This document shows, one piece after another, positions 48,191 to 61,193 of a DNA stretch of 64,000 bases; within the stretch, counting starts at the first letter, position 1, and every line of letters starts with the position of its first letter. The stretch is taken from contig NC_133167.1 of the NCBI RefSeq assembly GCF_040802235.1, positions 17,538,501 through 17,602,500 on the forward strand. Direction: 5' to 3'. A model generated the notes under the pieces. It had not been told where the DNA came from and searched no databases. It saw nothing but the letters and a program-made list of their open reading frames with translations. The translations under genes and the position numbers were made by a program. Source of the DNA: Manis javanica. Taxonomy: Eukaryota > Chordata > Mammalia > Pholidota > Manidae.

Positions 48191-48434
48191 CATCCCCCAC
48201 CGCCCGATATAGTCCCTGACGTGTGTCTCCCTCGTAGGGTGTTTATTCCACAAGATCTTTCTCACTGTCTAGCGTCTCCTTCCCGCTTGTCCCAGAGGTC
48301 CAGCTCCACTCATCCCATCATGTCTTTTAAGAGACAGAAGCTCGCTTTTGCTCTCAGCTTATTTGTTGTCGGTGTGCCCCTTCCTCATGTCATTCTAATG
48401 GCTGATCATGAGCACCATTGCGCACTCATTTCTC

Positions 48435-48620
48435 CAACAAATACTTGGGGGGGGGGAGAGGTGCTCTGCTCTGTGCTGGGGATACGGTGATGAATGATGT
48501 GGAGGAGGTCCTGCCCTCGTGGAGCTTATGCTTTGGTAGAGGAAACACGACAAGTTCAGTTACGTAACTACAAATGGTTAGAAGGGCAATGACAAAGTAG
48601 GTGAAAGGCCTCCCTGGGTT
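48435..48620 (-). repeat. L2 LINE 3' fragment with a G10 run
   Basis: CAACAAATACTTGGGGG, CTGTGCTGGGGATACGGTGA and TGCCCTCGTGGAGCTTATGC match the reverse of the L2 3' end. A run of ten G lies at 48447-48456. Confidence 0.7.
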
Positions 48621-49890
48621 CCTGTCATACCTCCGCTTTCGTGCTTTGGGAAATATTCAGACATTCCAGGCCAAGTTGCTCTTGGCTTTTTGAGCTTTAA
48701 TTGATTAACTCTGGGGCTTTTTAGTGGACTTACCTGGTCTTTTTCTCTTCACCCCACTCACACCTATTTTCCTGCCTGACACTGTCATGCCTCCACTTTC
48801 GTGACTGAGGAGCTGCCTCCTGGTGCCCCAAAGTGATGTTCTCTGCCTTTGAAATCCTTACCTTCCTGTACTTCTTCCAGAGATATCTTTCAATCTGAAC
48901 TCATTTTTGTGCAGAATCTGTACCTTTTGCCTGTGTGCCTTGTTTGTATAGCTGAGTCCCTTCTATGGATATTATTTTCTGCTAAGTGCTCTTTGGCATA
49001 AGGGGAATCCAAATGAACATAAAACTAGACCCTGTCATTAAAGCCCAGACAGTCCTTTAAAACAGATTTCTTTACTCACCGGCCATAGATAAGCTTCAAG
49101 ACACTGAAGATTCCACCAAATTACATGCTAACGTTTTAACATTAATGTTTATTGAGCTAAAACAATGCATACACATAGTTTTAAAATACATACATATACT
49201 ACAAGGCTTGTAATGAAAAAGCAGTACCCTGGCCTACTCTTTAGAGGTAATAGCCTCTCTCCTGATTAGATGCATATATCTAAAGAAATGCTAATAATTC
49301 TTGATTTGTTAATTTTAAGCATCATCTGTTGACTTCCTAGCATGATAGATAAGAACAGGACTTTAGGTTCTTTAACTCCTCCCACCCCCAACCACACACA
49401 TAATTCTGTAACAGTTTTTGTTAAACCAATACTTAGTATTTAAATTATTATGTATGCAAATATTATTGACCAATGAGCCAAGAAGTACACTACAACCATG
49501 CCTTCTAGCATATACAACCCTTCATTTTTTCTTAGAGTTAATTTTGCCTTTTTTCTCTTGTTAATTTTCTATATAAGCTCCTGTTGGCTGCTCCCCAACC
49601 CCATCCCAAAAGTTAAGACTCTGTCAAAAATTCTAGCAGTATTTTCCATTTATGCAAGTATATTAAGTTCCACTTTTTCTCCAGAGTCTTTGTCCAAAGC
49701 CTGCCTTCCTCTTTTTTCAAACTGGATTTACTGCTCTCTAGACTTGCTGTACAACTGTCATTCTGGGATTTTCCTTCATTGCTGTTCTGGGCTGGTTTTG
49801 CCTGTTCCCCGATCCCCTTTCTTCCTCTTTCTTGTTTTCTTTCCTTGTTTTTCTAAAGTGCCTTCTGTAGTAACTTCCTAAGGAAAAGAC
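48620..49890. other. Intergenic DNA, nothing recognised
   Basis: AT-rich with short pyrimidine-rich runs. No exon or clear repeat family. Confidence 0.5.
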
Positions 49891-49899
49891 ATAGGAGAT

Positions 49900-50930
49900 A
49901 CATTGTTGAAATCTTTGCCTATTTGAAAATATTTTTATTCTAATACTTGATTTATAGTTGGGCTGGTTATTGATTTCAAGTTTGAAAATATTTGTTCCTT
50001 ATAATTTTGAAGGCATTATTCCATTTTCTTCTACCTTCCAGGGTTGCTATTTAAAAAGTCTGGTTCCTATTCATGTTCTGATCCTTTGTATGTTATAACT
50101 TCCCCTTCTCTGGAAGCATTAAAATTGTCTTTTTAGGCTATTGCTTGGAAATTTTATAATGATGTGGCTTGCTGTGACCCTTTCTTAATTTTTTTTTTTT
50201 TACTGAGCTCTCATTCAAAATGGAAACTCATGTATTGAAGGAAATTTTCTTTTATTAGTTCCTTGATAATTTCTTCTCCTTTTTCTTTGTTCTCTTTCTG
50301 GAATGCCTATTATTTAGAGGTTTGATTTTTGTATTGATTCTTTAACTTTCTATTTTCTATTTCTTTGTTTTGTTTGGTTGATTTTTTTTGTTAATTGTGG
50401 TAAACTATCATAACAAAATTTATCACCTTAACCAGTTTTTGGTGTACAATTCAGTAGTGTTAAGAATATTCACATTGTGCAATCAATCTCAAGAACTCTT
50501 TTCATCTTACAAAACTGAAACTCTATACCCATTATCTGCTTTTTTTGTTGTTCTATTTTTTTCTGAGATATTTTTTGTCATTCAACCCTTTTAAGTTTCA
50601 GTTCTTAAATTTTTAATTCCCCAAACCCCTTTTTAAAATTATTAACCCCTCCCCATATCATCTATCCTTGTTTTATGGACAGGAATATCTTGTTTTTCTC
50701 TGAGGATATTACAATAGGTTTGTTTTTAGTTTTTCTTCTGCTCTCTGCTTTGATGGGTTTCTTTGGGTCTTTATTATGCTAGTTTGTTGTGGTCTCTCTT
50801 ATGTTAATAGCCATCCTCAAAAGTCTGGCTACTTTAGCAGTCTGTTAATATTTAAGGATGAGACTTAAAAAACTCAGTGAAGACTGTGCGGGTAAGATGA
50901 GTTGACTATTGGGTTGCTACTCAAAAGGGA
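49900..50930. repeat. Old LINE-like sequence with a second element inside
   Basis: TTTGAAGGCATTATTCCATT then TTCTTCTACCTTCCAGGGTT and CTGAGGATATTACAATAGGT belong to a common old repeat. 50.38-50.56 kb (GTGGTAAACTATCATAACAA, TCACATTGTGCAATCAATCT) resembles a different L1-type segment. Families not assigned. Confidence 0.4.
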
Positions 50931-50954
50931 TCAGCAGCATTGACCTTAACTGGG

Positions 50955-51066
50955 AGCTCTTTACAGAATCTCAGACCCCATTATAAACTACAGATTTAAA
51001 ATATGCATTTTAACAAGATCACCAGGAGATTCAAATGCATATTATATTGTGAGAAGCACTGGATTA
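50955..51066 (+). mobile_element. MER20-like hAT DNA transposon fragment
   Basis: ATTTTAACAAGATCACCAGG then AGATTCAAATGCATATTATA and GAGAAGCACTGG follow the MER20 3' half. Confidence 0.6.
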
Positions 51067-51479
51067 AAGGGCTTCACTATAAGGTGTACTGATGATGTGC
51101 CAGATTTCAGTGGGGGCTCACAAATATCAATATTGAGAGGTCTTTTCTCCAGAGGAAAAGTCCTCCAGTTGTGTTTCAGACTTAAAGGTTTGGCTGTGAG
51201 TGTTCCCAGAGTGTAGGGGAGCCAGGAAAAATGCTTTGAGGCCCAGTTGCCTTCCACTTAATTCATTATCAGCACTGTGCCTCCCCACTGCCTACACTGG
51301 CTAGAGTCTATAGAATATGAATTTCCAGTGATAGAGATGGAAGACAATGTGGAAGTGGGATGGGTGGGGTGAGAAATAGGATAACTATTGGTTGCTTGTG
51401 CACCTAGAACAACAGTATACAGGTTTCCAATCAATCTTCCCATTTTCTTCATCTCTTGCTTTTTGGTTTATCTAAATTA

Positions 51480-52680
51480 TGACTAACAGAAGAAATAACT
51501 TTGTACCCACCACTCAGCTTTCTTGAATCTTACTTTATAATTAAACTTGCTTCAGAACTCTTAAAATAAGAAATACAGTTGAAACTTCCTGTGAGTGCTA
51601 CCCAATTCCATTCCTTTCTCTCCTTCCTCCCCCACTCCATAAAGGTGGCCATCACCCTGCATTTGGTGTTTATCCCTCCCATGCATGTTTTTATCCTTTT
51701 ACTACATATGCACATATCCATAAACAATGTATAACATATTTTGCATGATTTAAAACTTTTTGTTAATAGTATACTGTACACCTTCTTTTGAAACTGAAAA
51801 GAAAATATACAGAAAGTTCTCAAATCCCTCCGGCCTCTGGGTTTGGTAGGAAGCCAGGAAAGCTAAGAAAGTCTAGGAAACAAAGTGTCTGTTAAGGCTT
51901 CCAGAATATAAAGGAATCACAAGGTGCTTGGGTACTTGAGATTGAAACAACATAACAATGTATACAGTATCCAGGTAACCTTTGCAGAAATGGATTAAAC
52001 TATAACTAGCCTCCTGAATACACCTATAGTGACCTAATAGCTCTTATTGCAACAGTTTCTGGGTGCTGACTCCCCCCTTAGCTTCGTAGTAAAAGTATAA
52101 AAGGCATGACCCTGCTGTACTCGGCTCAGACCTTTGGAGATGACTCTCCTCTGAGTCCGCCAGCATAAAATAAGCCTCCGCCTTCCAAGATCTCCTAGTG
52201 TTGCTTGATTCTTTCATCAGTGATCCAGTCCAGGTTTTCTGGTTTTCTGTAACAAAACTTTTCTTTTATTCAACAATGTTATGTTTTTGAGATTTACCCA
52301 CGTTGTTATATGTAGCTATTTTAACTGTAATGTAACATTGCAATGTACAATTATACATTGTGATATTCAAGGTATTCATCTATTCCCTTATTGAAGGACA
52401 CTGAAGTTCTTTCCAATATTTTTGCTACCAACAATGCATCTTTGAACATTCTTGTAAATATTGCCTATGCACAAGTGTAAAGGTTTCATTCTTAGAATGA
52501 AATTGTCGAGATGTGGCAATAGACATCTTCAACTTGACTAGATGTTGCCAAATTGCTCTCCAAAGTAGTTGTGCCAATTTATTCCTATTAGCAATGTAAG
52601 AGGGTTCTCATTGCTCCCTGTCCTTGCTAGCACTTTGTATTTTCAGCCTTTGAAAAGGGTGGATATGAAAAAAATTATTG
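51480..52680. repeat. Old L1-type LINE, split by a solo LTR
   Basis: Left part to 51794 (GTGTTTATCCCTCCCATGCA, TAAACAATGTATAACATATT) and right part from 52259 (TTTTTGAGATTTACCCACGT, GCCAAATTGCTCTCCAAAGT) are consecutive in the same L1-type consensus. Confidence 0.65.
51795..52254 (+). mobile_element. Solo LTR, class I endogenous retrovirus type (fossil)
   Basis: 460 bp from TGAAAAGAAAATATAC to TTTCTGTAACA, beginning TG and ending CA. It is flanked by a perfect 4-bp repeat AAAC (51791-51794 and 52255-52258), the duplication size of class I (gamma-type) elements. A TATA-like GTATAAAAGG lies near 52095. No internal retroviral genes are present, so it is a solo LTR left by recombination. It is younger than the LINE it interrupts; the family is not assigned. 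Confidence 0.75.
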
Positions 52681-52837
52681 TTTTTAAAATAAGAATTAAT
52701 CAGGCAGATAGAGAGGCTTGTATGAAGGCTTGCAGGCAAGAGAACATGACATCTTGCAGAAAGTGAAAGCAGACCAGTAAGTTGTGAGGTAGAACTAGGG
52801 AAGGAAAGTGCCAAGAAATGCACAGCTTGAGACACAA

Positions 52838-53090
52838 TAATAGCTAACATATATTAAGTTTGAAGATTTATTCTGTGTAGAATAAGAGCTTTACATGTTT
52901 CATCTCACTGAATCCCTATGACAACTCTAAGAAGTATGTATTACTATTACTATTCATTTTGTAGATGATGAAACTGAGATGCTGAGAGGTTGAAGAATAT
53001 ATTCAAAGTTGTGTGTGTGGCTTGTCATTGAGTTGGGATTTAGACTCCAGATGTCATGCTCTTGAGCACTATGTAATACTGGTATCCAGT
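52838..53090 (-). repeat. MIR SINE, nearly full length
   Basis: AATAGCTAACATATATTAAG, CATCTCACTGAATCCCTATG, GATGATGAAACTGAGATGCT and GCTCTTGAGCACTATGTAAT run in reverse MIR order. Confidence 0.8.
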
Positions 53091-53099
53091 ACTGAAGTG

Positions 53100-54430
53100 G
53101 AGAGTTCTATGTTTTAGTTTCCAGTGTGATAAAATAAAAGTATAAAAAAAGTGGACTTGACACTGTATTTGAAAATTACAACAATAGCTTCTTGATTGAA
53201 TCTTCATTCTGTTGAGGCTTGATGGCCAAAGTAGGGATGGTAACTGTTCTAAAACAGCCAGAAACTTTCTGCTTTACTCTTAAAGATAGAGGCTATAGGT
53301 CATCTTGGGGTTAGAGGGCTGTCCAGCTATGATCCATTTAGTCCTCTGGATCTACTCTTTAACCTTCTCCACCCCATCAATTGGGCCCTCTTGTACTTGA
53401 GCTTTGGTTGGCCAATAGGGAGCCCCAGCAGGAAGAAGGAGGGAGAGAGAGAGAGAGACAGACAGATATTAGGGTACTTATTCCCCTATATCATCCTCTT
53501 TCTGAGGTTGCCTCGGACTGGCTGTGTCTCTCAACCATATGGCACTGCTCCTCTTAAAGTGACCACCTTAGCACAACTCTTTTCTTCCTTCCTTCCAGGT
53601 CCTGGTAACCATCCCCTTTCCTCAATTCTTAAGGGCCTAGAGGTGGTATCAGCTTGGCTGCTGTTAGTTCTGGGTCACTGCACTTTTCTCTTGTTGTTCT
53701 TCTACATTCACACTTTGTAAAAAGTCCTTTGAAAATACAATCCCTTCAGATTATCCTATCCATTTGTTTCCTGTAGGATCAAGATTAATATGGGCTTGGG
53801 GGGAATGATGTCATGGAAGACAGTATAGTAGGAAGTTTCAAGAATTAATCCCTTCACTGAAACAACTACTGAGATGTCAAGGACTGTCGGAATCAATTAT
53901 TTGGAACTCTGGAGTGTAGTTACACACTTGTAGCATCTTGGGTAGTGCTTGATGAAGAAAGATGCTATTGACTTTTAGTAAATCTCAGTGTTCTATGCAA
54001 CAGCTACCACCCACCCCTCATCCGCACAACAGGCACTCATGTGGATGGTGGTCCGTATCCCGTGTGGCTTGCTGATGGGGCAACAGGAACTTTGTCCTCC
54101 AAAAGTCAGGGTTGTGTGTTTAGATTTGTCTGGAAGGTTGCTAAAAGATGGACACAGGGGCTGGCCATTGTTTCAACCCCCATAAGCAGGGCAGAAGTGG
54201 CTTCACCAGTGCTGTCAACTGAAGGGATTTGGGAACAGAACACCATTTTTATTTCTTTATTTTTCCTTTCCATTTCCATTTCCTTTCTTTCCTTTTTAGA
54301 TCTAGGCATTTAAGGAAATCTCTGTCAGGTCACTGGCTGACCACAGAGATAATAAAATGAAACTTCAGTGACTACACAGAGCAAAGTATATAGTCTCTGC
54401 AAAAAGAGTTTGGAAAAGGCAATAAATGAT
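53100..54430. other. Intergenic DNA, nothing recognised
   Basis: Contains a short (GA)n run near 53.44 kb. No exon, gene or clear repeat family. Confidence 0.45.
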
Positions 54431-57400
54431 GACTTCAGCCTTCATCAAGTGATTACAACAATCTCTGTGTGTGGGAGGATCTGATTTCCATATTTACCAC
54501 TTTAACATTCAAAATGCCCAATTCTTATAAAAAATTACAAGGTATAGAAAGAAACAGAAAAGAGGAGGCCCATTCAAAGATGAAAAAGAAGAAGATGAAA
54601 AAGAAAGAAGAAAAGAAGAAGAGGAGGAAGAGGAAGAAGAGCAGGAGGGAGAAGGAGGAGGGGGAGGGAGGAGGGAGAAGGAGGGAGAGAAAGAAGAAAT
54701 TGATAAATGTCTATGAGGAAACTCAGACATTGCAATTACTAGAGAAATACTTAAATAAAATTTCTTAAATATACTCAAATGACTGAAGGAAATCATGCAC
54801 AGATAACTAAAGGAAATCAGGAGAGTGGTATATGAACAAGTACAGAATATCAATAAAGAGATAAAAACTATAAATTGGAACTAAGTAGAAATTCTGGACC
54901 TGAAAAGTGCAAGAGAAGTTCATCAGAAGATTTGAGTAGGCAGAAGAGACTGTGAACTTGAAGATGGGCAAATCAAAATTACCTAGTTTGAGAAGTAGAA
55001 AGAAAAAAGACCGAAGAAAAATGAACAGTACTTAAGGGACTTTTGTAGGACACCATCAAGACCATCAACATAGACATTATGGGAGCCCCAGAAGAAAACG
55101 AAGTGTGTATGGGGGGGATTGAAGAGATAATGGCCGCAAACTTCCTAAATTTGATGAAAGACATGAATATACACATCCAGTAAGCTCCAAGAACTCAAAG
55201 CAAGATAAACTCAGACATATGTCTGAAATGTATAATGAAATGCATTGCAATCAAACTGTTGAAAGTTAAAGAAAAAAAATCTTAAAAGTAGAAAGAAAGA
55301 AGTGGCTTATCATTTTCAAGGGGCCCTCAATAAGATTACCCACTGATTTCTCATCAGAAATCATAGAGGCCAGAGGCAGTGGGGTATCTTTAAAGTGCCA
55401 AAAGAAAGAAACTGTCAACCAAAAAGCCCATATGCAAAAAAACTATCCTTCAAAAGTGAAGGAGAAATTAAGACATGCGTGAGTAAGAAAAAACAAATGA
55501 AGACCTGTCAAACAAGAAATGCTAACAGGAATCCTTTAGGCTGTAGTGAAAGGACACTAGATGATGACTGGTAGTGTTAAGAAGAAATAAAGATCACTGG
55601 TAAAGGTAATTAAATAGATAAACATAAAAGCTAGTATTATTGTATTACTGTATTTTTGAATGTAATTCCTCTTTTTATGTCCTGTATGGTTTAAATGCCA
55701 AATGCATAAAACATAAATATATGTTAACAGGCACACAACATATAAAGATGTCATTTGTGACAGTAACAACATAAAGAAGGGGTTGGAACTGGACAGGAGC
55801 AGAGTTAATGTATGTTACGGAAGTAAGTTGATATCAGTTCAAACTAGATTTTTACAAATTTAGGATGTCAACTGTAATCCTCTTAGTAACCACTAAGAAA
55901 ATACCAATGAAAGTGTGGAAAAGGAACTGAAGAAGGAAAAAAAATAATAACCTAGAAAAATTGATCAAACAGAAAAGTAGAAAGTTTTTGAGGAAAGAAA
56001 GAATAAAAACAATATAAGACATATTAAAAACAAATAGCACAGTGGTAAAGGTAAGTTCCTTATTATGAGTAATCATTTTAAATGTAAATGGATTAAACTA
56101 ATTTTATTAAAAGACAGATATTGGCAGAATGAATAAAAAATATTATGTAACTATATGCTGTTTATAAGATACTAAATTTAGATCCAAAGGTACAAATAGG
56201 TTAAAAATAAAAGGGTGTAAAAAAGATATTCCATGCAAATAATAACCAAAAGTGAGCTGAGATGACTATACTAGTCTCAGAAAAATAGATTTTAAGTTAA
56301 AAGTTGTTATAGGAGAAATGACATTATATATTAATTAAAGTGTCAATTAATCAAGAAGATATAAAAATTAAAAACATATACACACCAAATAGTGCAACTC
56401 CAAAATATATGAAGCAAATACTGACAGACTTGGAGGGAGAAATAGGCAGTTCTTCAATAATAGTTGGAGTTGGACTTCAGTACCTCACTTTCAACATCTA
56501 AACAAAAGATCAGTTAGGAAAGAGAGGACTTGAAGAACACTATAAACCAACCAAACCTAATATACATCTACAGAACACCCCACCTGACAGCAGCAGACTA
56601 TACATTTTTCTCAAGTGTACATGGAACATGCTTCAGGATAGACTGTATGTTAGGCTACAAAAAAGAGCTCAATAAATTTTAAACGACTGAAATCATACAA
56701 AGTATTTTCTCAACTACTAGAGAATGAAGCTAGAAATCAATTAACAGAAGGAAAACTGGAAAAATAACAAATGCACAGAAATTTGACAATGCCCTCTTTT
56801 AACAACAGTACATAAAGAAGAAATCAGTAGGGAAATTAGAAAATATACCAAAATATGTGGGATGCAGTGAAAAGCAGTGCTCAGAGGGAGACTTATAGTT
56901 GCAAACGCTTATTAAAAAATACCTCAAATCAACACCCTAACTTTACATTTGAAGGAATTAGAAAAGAAGAAGAAAAAACTAAGCCCCAAACTGGGAAGAG
57001 GTAAAAAATAATAAAGATTAGAGCACAGATAAATTAAATAGACAATAGAAAAACAATGAATGAAGAGAATGAATGAAATCAAAACAAAGCTCCTTTTATT
57101 TGAAAAGATTTACAAAATTGACAAAGTTTGACTTGACTGATTAGGAAAAAAAAAAAGAAAGAAGATGCAAATAATTAAAATAAGGAATGAAAATGGGAGC
57201 TATACAAAAATTAAAAGGATTACAGGAGAATATTGTGAAAAATTGTATGTCAACAAATTAGATATTACAGATGAAATGGACAAATTCTAAGAAACACAAA
57301 AATAACTAAAACTCACTCAAGGAGAAACAGAAAATATCAACAGATCTATAACATAAAGATATTGAATTAGTAATCAAAAACCTTCTAAAAAAGAAAAGTA

Positions 57401-59050
57401 TTTTAAAAGGAGAATTTAAAGAAGAATTAGTGCCAACTCTACTCATGCTCTTCCAAGAAACACAAGAGGCTGGAAAACTTCCTAACCATTCTGTGAAGCC
57501 AGCATTACCCTGGTACCAAACCCAAAGATATCACAAGAAAAAGCAGATTATACAATGAGAGCTTTTATAAATATAGATACAAAAACCCTCAACAAAATAT
57601 TAGCAAACTAAATCCAATAGCACATTAAAAGGATTTTTTACCATGACCAAGTGGAATTTATTTCAGGAAGGCAGCAGTGGTTAACATAAGAAAATCAATC
57701 AGTGTAATACATCACATTAACAAAATGAAGAAAAAGAAAAAAAAAAGACCACCTCAATAGACATAGGAAAGATATTTGACAAAATTTAGCACTGTTTCAT
57801 GAGAAAAATACTCAGAAAGAACAGAAGGGAGCTTCCTTAACATAATAATGAACACTTATGAAAAAACCCACAACTAACATCCTCAAAGATGAAAGACTGA
57901 AAGCTTTGCCCTCAGATCATGAACAAGACAAAGATGTCTGTTTTTATCATTGTTATTTGCCACTTTACTGGAAGCTCTAGCCATAGCAATTAGGCAATAA
58001 AAAAAATAAAAGGCATTTAAATTGGAAATCAAGAATTAAACGATCTGTATTTGCAGATGACATGATTCTATACAGAGAAAATCCTACAGAACCACAAAAA
58101 TATGCTTGGCTAATAAGTGAATTTAGCAATGCTTTAGGGTACAAGATCAGTACACAAAACTCAGTTGTGTTTCATATACCAGCAGTGAGCAATCCAAAAA
58201 GGAAATGAAAGCAATTCCATTTATAATAGCTTTGGAAAGAATAAATTACTTAGAAATAAGTATAACTAAGGGAGTGAAAGTTTTTTGTAGTTTGTACTCT
58301 AAAAACTACAAAACATTGCTAAAAGAAAATTAAAAGAACTTAAATCAATGGAAAAACAATGGAAAGATGTTCATGAATTGGAACACTTAATATTGTTAAG
58401 ATGGAAATAGTCCCCAAAGCAACCTACAGATTCGATGCAAACCTTATAAAAAATTCCAGTGGCCTTTTTTTTTCAGAAATAAAAGAGGCAACCCTCAAGT
58501 TTATAGAGAACTGCAAGGGGTCCCAAAGAGCCAAAAGAATATTTAAAAAGAAAAACAAAATTTGAGGACTCACACTTCCTAATTTCAAACTTACTGCAAA
58601 GCTACAGCAATAAAAACAGTGTGGTAGTGGCATAAAGAAAGACATATATAGATCAAAGGATTAGAATTGAGAGTTCAGCAATAAATCCAACGTCTATGGC
58701 CAACTGATTTTTGATCAGGGTGTCAAGACCATTCAATGGAGGGAAAGAAGAGTCCCTTTTTAACAAATTATGCTGGGACAATTGGATAACCACATGCAAA
58801 AGAATGAGATTGTACCCTTACCTCGCTCCAGACACAAAAATTAATTCAAATTGCACCAAGGACCTAAATAAAAATGCCAAAGCTATAAAGCTATTAGAAG
58901 AAAATGGGTAAAATTATCATGACTTCAGATTTGACAATGGGTTCTTAGACTTGACACTAAAAGCACAAGCAGCAATAGAAAAAATAGGTAAACTGTTCAT
59001 TAAAATTAAAAACTCGTGTGTAAAGACACATAGAAGCTGTGCCTCTAAAC
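54430..59050 (+). mobile_element. Long degraded L1 (L1MA/L1M type), about 4.6 kb
   Basis: Follows the L1 consensus from the region before ORF1 (AATCTCTGTGTGTGGGAGGA at about 54.46 kb), through ORF1 (CATCAGAAATCATAGAGGCC near 55.35 kb) and the start of ORF2 (AATGTAAATGGATTAAACTA near 56.08 kb), to the ORF2 end near 58.9 kb. There the frame still reads FNGGKEESLFNKLCWDNW. It stops near 59.05 kb without a 3' UTR or A-tail. Stops and frame breaks occur throughout, so both ORFs are dead. A purine-only tract is inserted or expanded near its 5' end. Confidence 0.85.
54570..54702 (+). repeat. Purine-rich (AAG/GAG)n tract inside the L1
   Basis: About 130 bp almost wholly A and G, GAAGAAGATGAAAAAGAAAG grading to GGAGGGGGAGGGAGGAGGGA. 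It lies where the L1 consensus has unique ORF1-leader sequence. Confidence 0.85.
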
Positions 59051-59567
59051 CTGGAGATGAGTCAGCTAAGAACTGTCATTAAGTAGTCAACTGAAAGTCT
59101 GAATATGAATAATGCAATGGGTTGTGCTATTTACAGGAAATGAGTGATTTATTTCATTGAAATTTTACGTGGCTTATCATGCCTCCCAAAAAGTTTTTTG
59201 CTTTGGAAAATCACATGTATTGAACCTCTGATTTTGGCATAAAAAGAGAGGCACACCACTTTTATTAATAGACAGTTTGTCCTCATCTCTGCTGTATAAA
59301 TGTTCAATTGAAGGAATGCGAAATTATTTGCTTGGCAGGGTTGCTCTCATGTCTTGGCCAGTTCTGACAAGAGGGGAAAATATGACAGGGGTTATCAGGA
59401 GGCTGTCGTATTTGTCTGTAAGGAGATGATGACAGTTTGCTCTGGGTGGAGTAGTGGAGATGGAGACAACTGGATGTTTCTGGGAATTATTTCAGTGAAG
59501 AAATCAGAAAGTTCTGGTGGTGGATTGGATAGATGCTACATTAATTTTCTTTGCTGAGTAACACATT

Positions 59568-59669
59568 AAATAAGTATAACTAAGGGACATTTATGAAATA
59601 ATGAACATTTATGAAAAAACCCACAACTAACATCCTCAAAGATGAAAGACTGAAAGCTTTTGCCCTCAG
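59568..59669 (+). repeat. Scrambled copy of two pieces of the nearby L1
   Basis: 59568-59587 equals 58254-58273 at all 20 bases (AAATAAGTATAACTAAGGGA). 59597-59669 equals 57844-57915 with one substitution and one extra T. The two pieces are in reversed order relative to the L1. Confidence 0.85.
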
Positions 59670-59689
59670 TCACTAGTTCACAAACTTAG

Positions 59690-60200
59690 TGAACTAAAGA
59701 AACACCCACTTACTATTTCTCAGTTTGGTAGGTCAGGAGTCCAGGCATAGCTTGTTGGGTCCTCTGCTCAGCTTCTCCCTGGAGTTCAGTCCAGGTGCTG
59801 ACTGGGGCAGTGGTCTCATCAGATGCTCAACTGGGAAAAGATCTACTTCCAAACTCCCTCAGATTGTTGGCAGAATTCACTGAGGTCTCTGTTTTCTCTC
59901 TGGCTCTCAGTCTCTCACAGTTCCTTGACAAAAATGACAGCTTACTTCTTTAAAGCTAGCAAGGGAGTCTCTCATTTCAGCCTGCAGGATGAAATCTTAT
60001 ATAACATAATGTGATCATAGGAGTGACATTCTGTCACCCTGGCAATATAACTCAACCTAAACAAGAGGCTGACAACTGTTACCTTGGCCATATTCTACGA
60101 TTAGAAACAAGTTATGGGTTCTGCCTCAAGGGGAAGGTATTATACAAAGGCATGATTGGAGTGGGGGGAAATCACTTTAGCATGTGTCCCCCACAGGTAG
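59690..60200. repeat. Unassigned old interspersed repeat
   Basis: TTTCTCAGTTTGGTAGGTCA, GTCTCTCACAGTTCCTTGAC and CCTCAAGGGGAAGGTATTAT resemble a familiar mammalian repeat, perhaps LTR-type. I cannot name the family or its bounds. Confidence 0.3.
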
Positions 60201-61190
60201 GATGAGAGAAAGTAAAGTGCCAGCTATAATGTTCAAATTTCTGCTTGAGCAGGAGGGTGGAATTTTGCCATTCATTTAGATAGAGAACATGAAAGAACGT
60301 GTTGGTCGAGAGAAGATCCTGAGATTAGTTGTTGACATGTCAAGTTTAGCTGTTGAAGGGCATGAACCGAGCCTATTTTTCACTCTTTATCCAGGATCTA
60401 GTGTAGTTCCTGACACATAGTAAATGCTCGGTAGAGTGAGTGAATGACTGCATAAATTAGTGAGTAAATGAGATCTGTGAGACATCTAAATGGGGATAGT
60501 GATGAGTTCAGTCTCTCCTGGAGGTCACACACTGCTTTGTTTGAGACCGCCTAAGGAAGAAGGGAGAGGAAGAAGAGTGGAGCCACAGCACTGAGAGGCC
60601 AGGGTGGGGAGCAAGTCCCGGCAAGGGATGCCAAGGAATGATCAGGGCGAGTGTGGTGAGGGGAGAGTGTGGCGCTCAGACAAGACCACGAGGTGCCCAT
60701 GCGGGAGAGCTGGTTTTGGTAGAGTGGTGGGGCTGAGTGGCCAACTCTGTGGCCAACTCAGGGGCCACTCCTCAGTGGCTGAGGAGTGGGACAGGGGGTG
60801 AGGAAAGGGAGAGCAAGCAGGCAATCCCTTCCAGAAGTCTGGCTGTCGGGGACGAGGGATTGAGTGATGACTGGAGAGAGATGAGTCATCCACCACTGAG
60901 GTCACCCATGTTGTGACATAAAGAGAAGAAAGCCCGAGGCAGGTGCTGGGCATGCGGGACTGGGTCGGCTCTCTAGGTCAGAGGACAGAGTACCTTCTCC
61001 ACCTATCTCATGGTCTTGCTTTTACATTGCTTTCTGTTTCTCTCTCTTTTTTTTAATAGTCAAGCTAACATATTTCCCTAAGAATGTTAAGAATGTGCCC
61101 AAAGGGAGGGCCTCTTTCTTCCCTCATTCTCTTCTTTTATCCCCCTTCCTTCTTCCTCCTCCCAAATAATTTTGCCTAGAATTTTTTCCT
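60200..61190. other. Intergenic DNA, nothing recognised
   Basis: GC-richer patch near 60.5-61.0 kb with no splice-supported exon. A short MIR/L2-like end (TTCCTGACACATAGTAAATG) lies near 60.4 kb. Confidence 0.45.
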
Positions 61191-61193
61191 CTC

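Noticed and set aside
54469-54768. Lysine/glutamate-rich open frame
   Set aside because: Produced by the purine tract inside the degraded L1, not a gene.
58711-58911. Protein-like open frame FNGGKEESLFNKLCWDNW
   Set aside because: Remnant of the L1 ORF2 C-terminus, part of the dead L1 at 54.4-59.05 kb, not a host gene.
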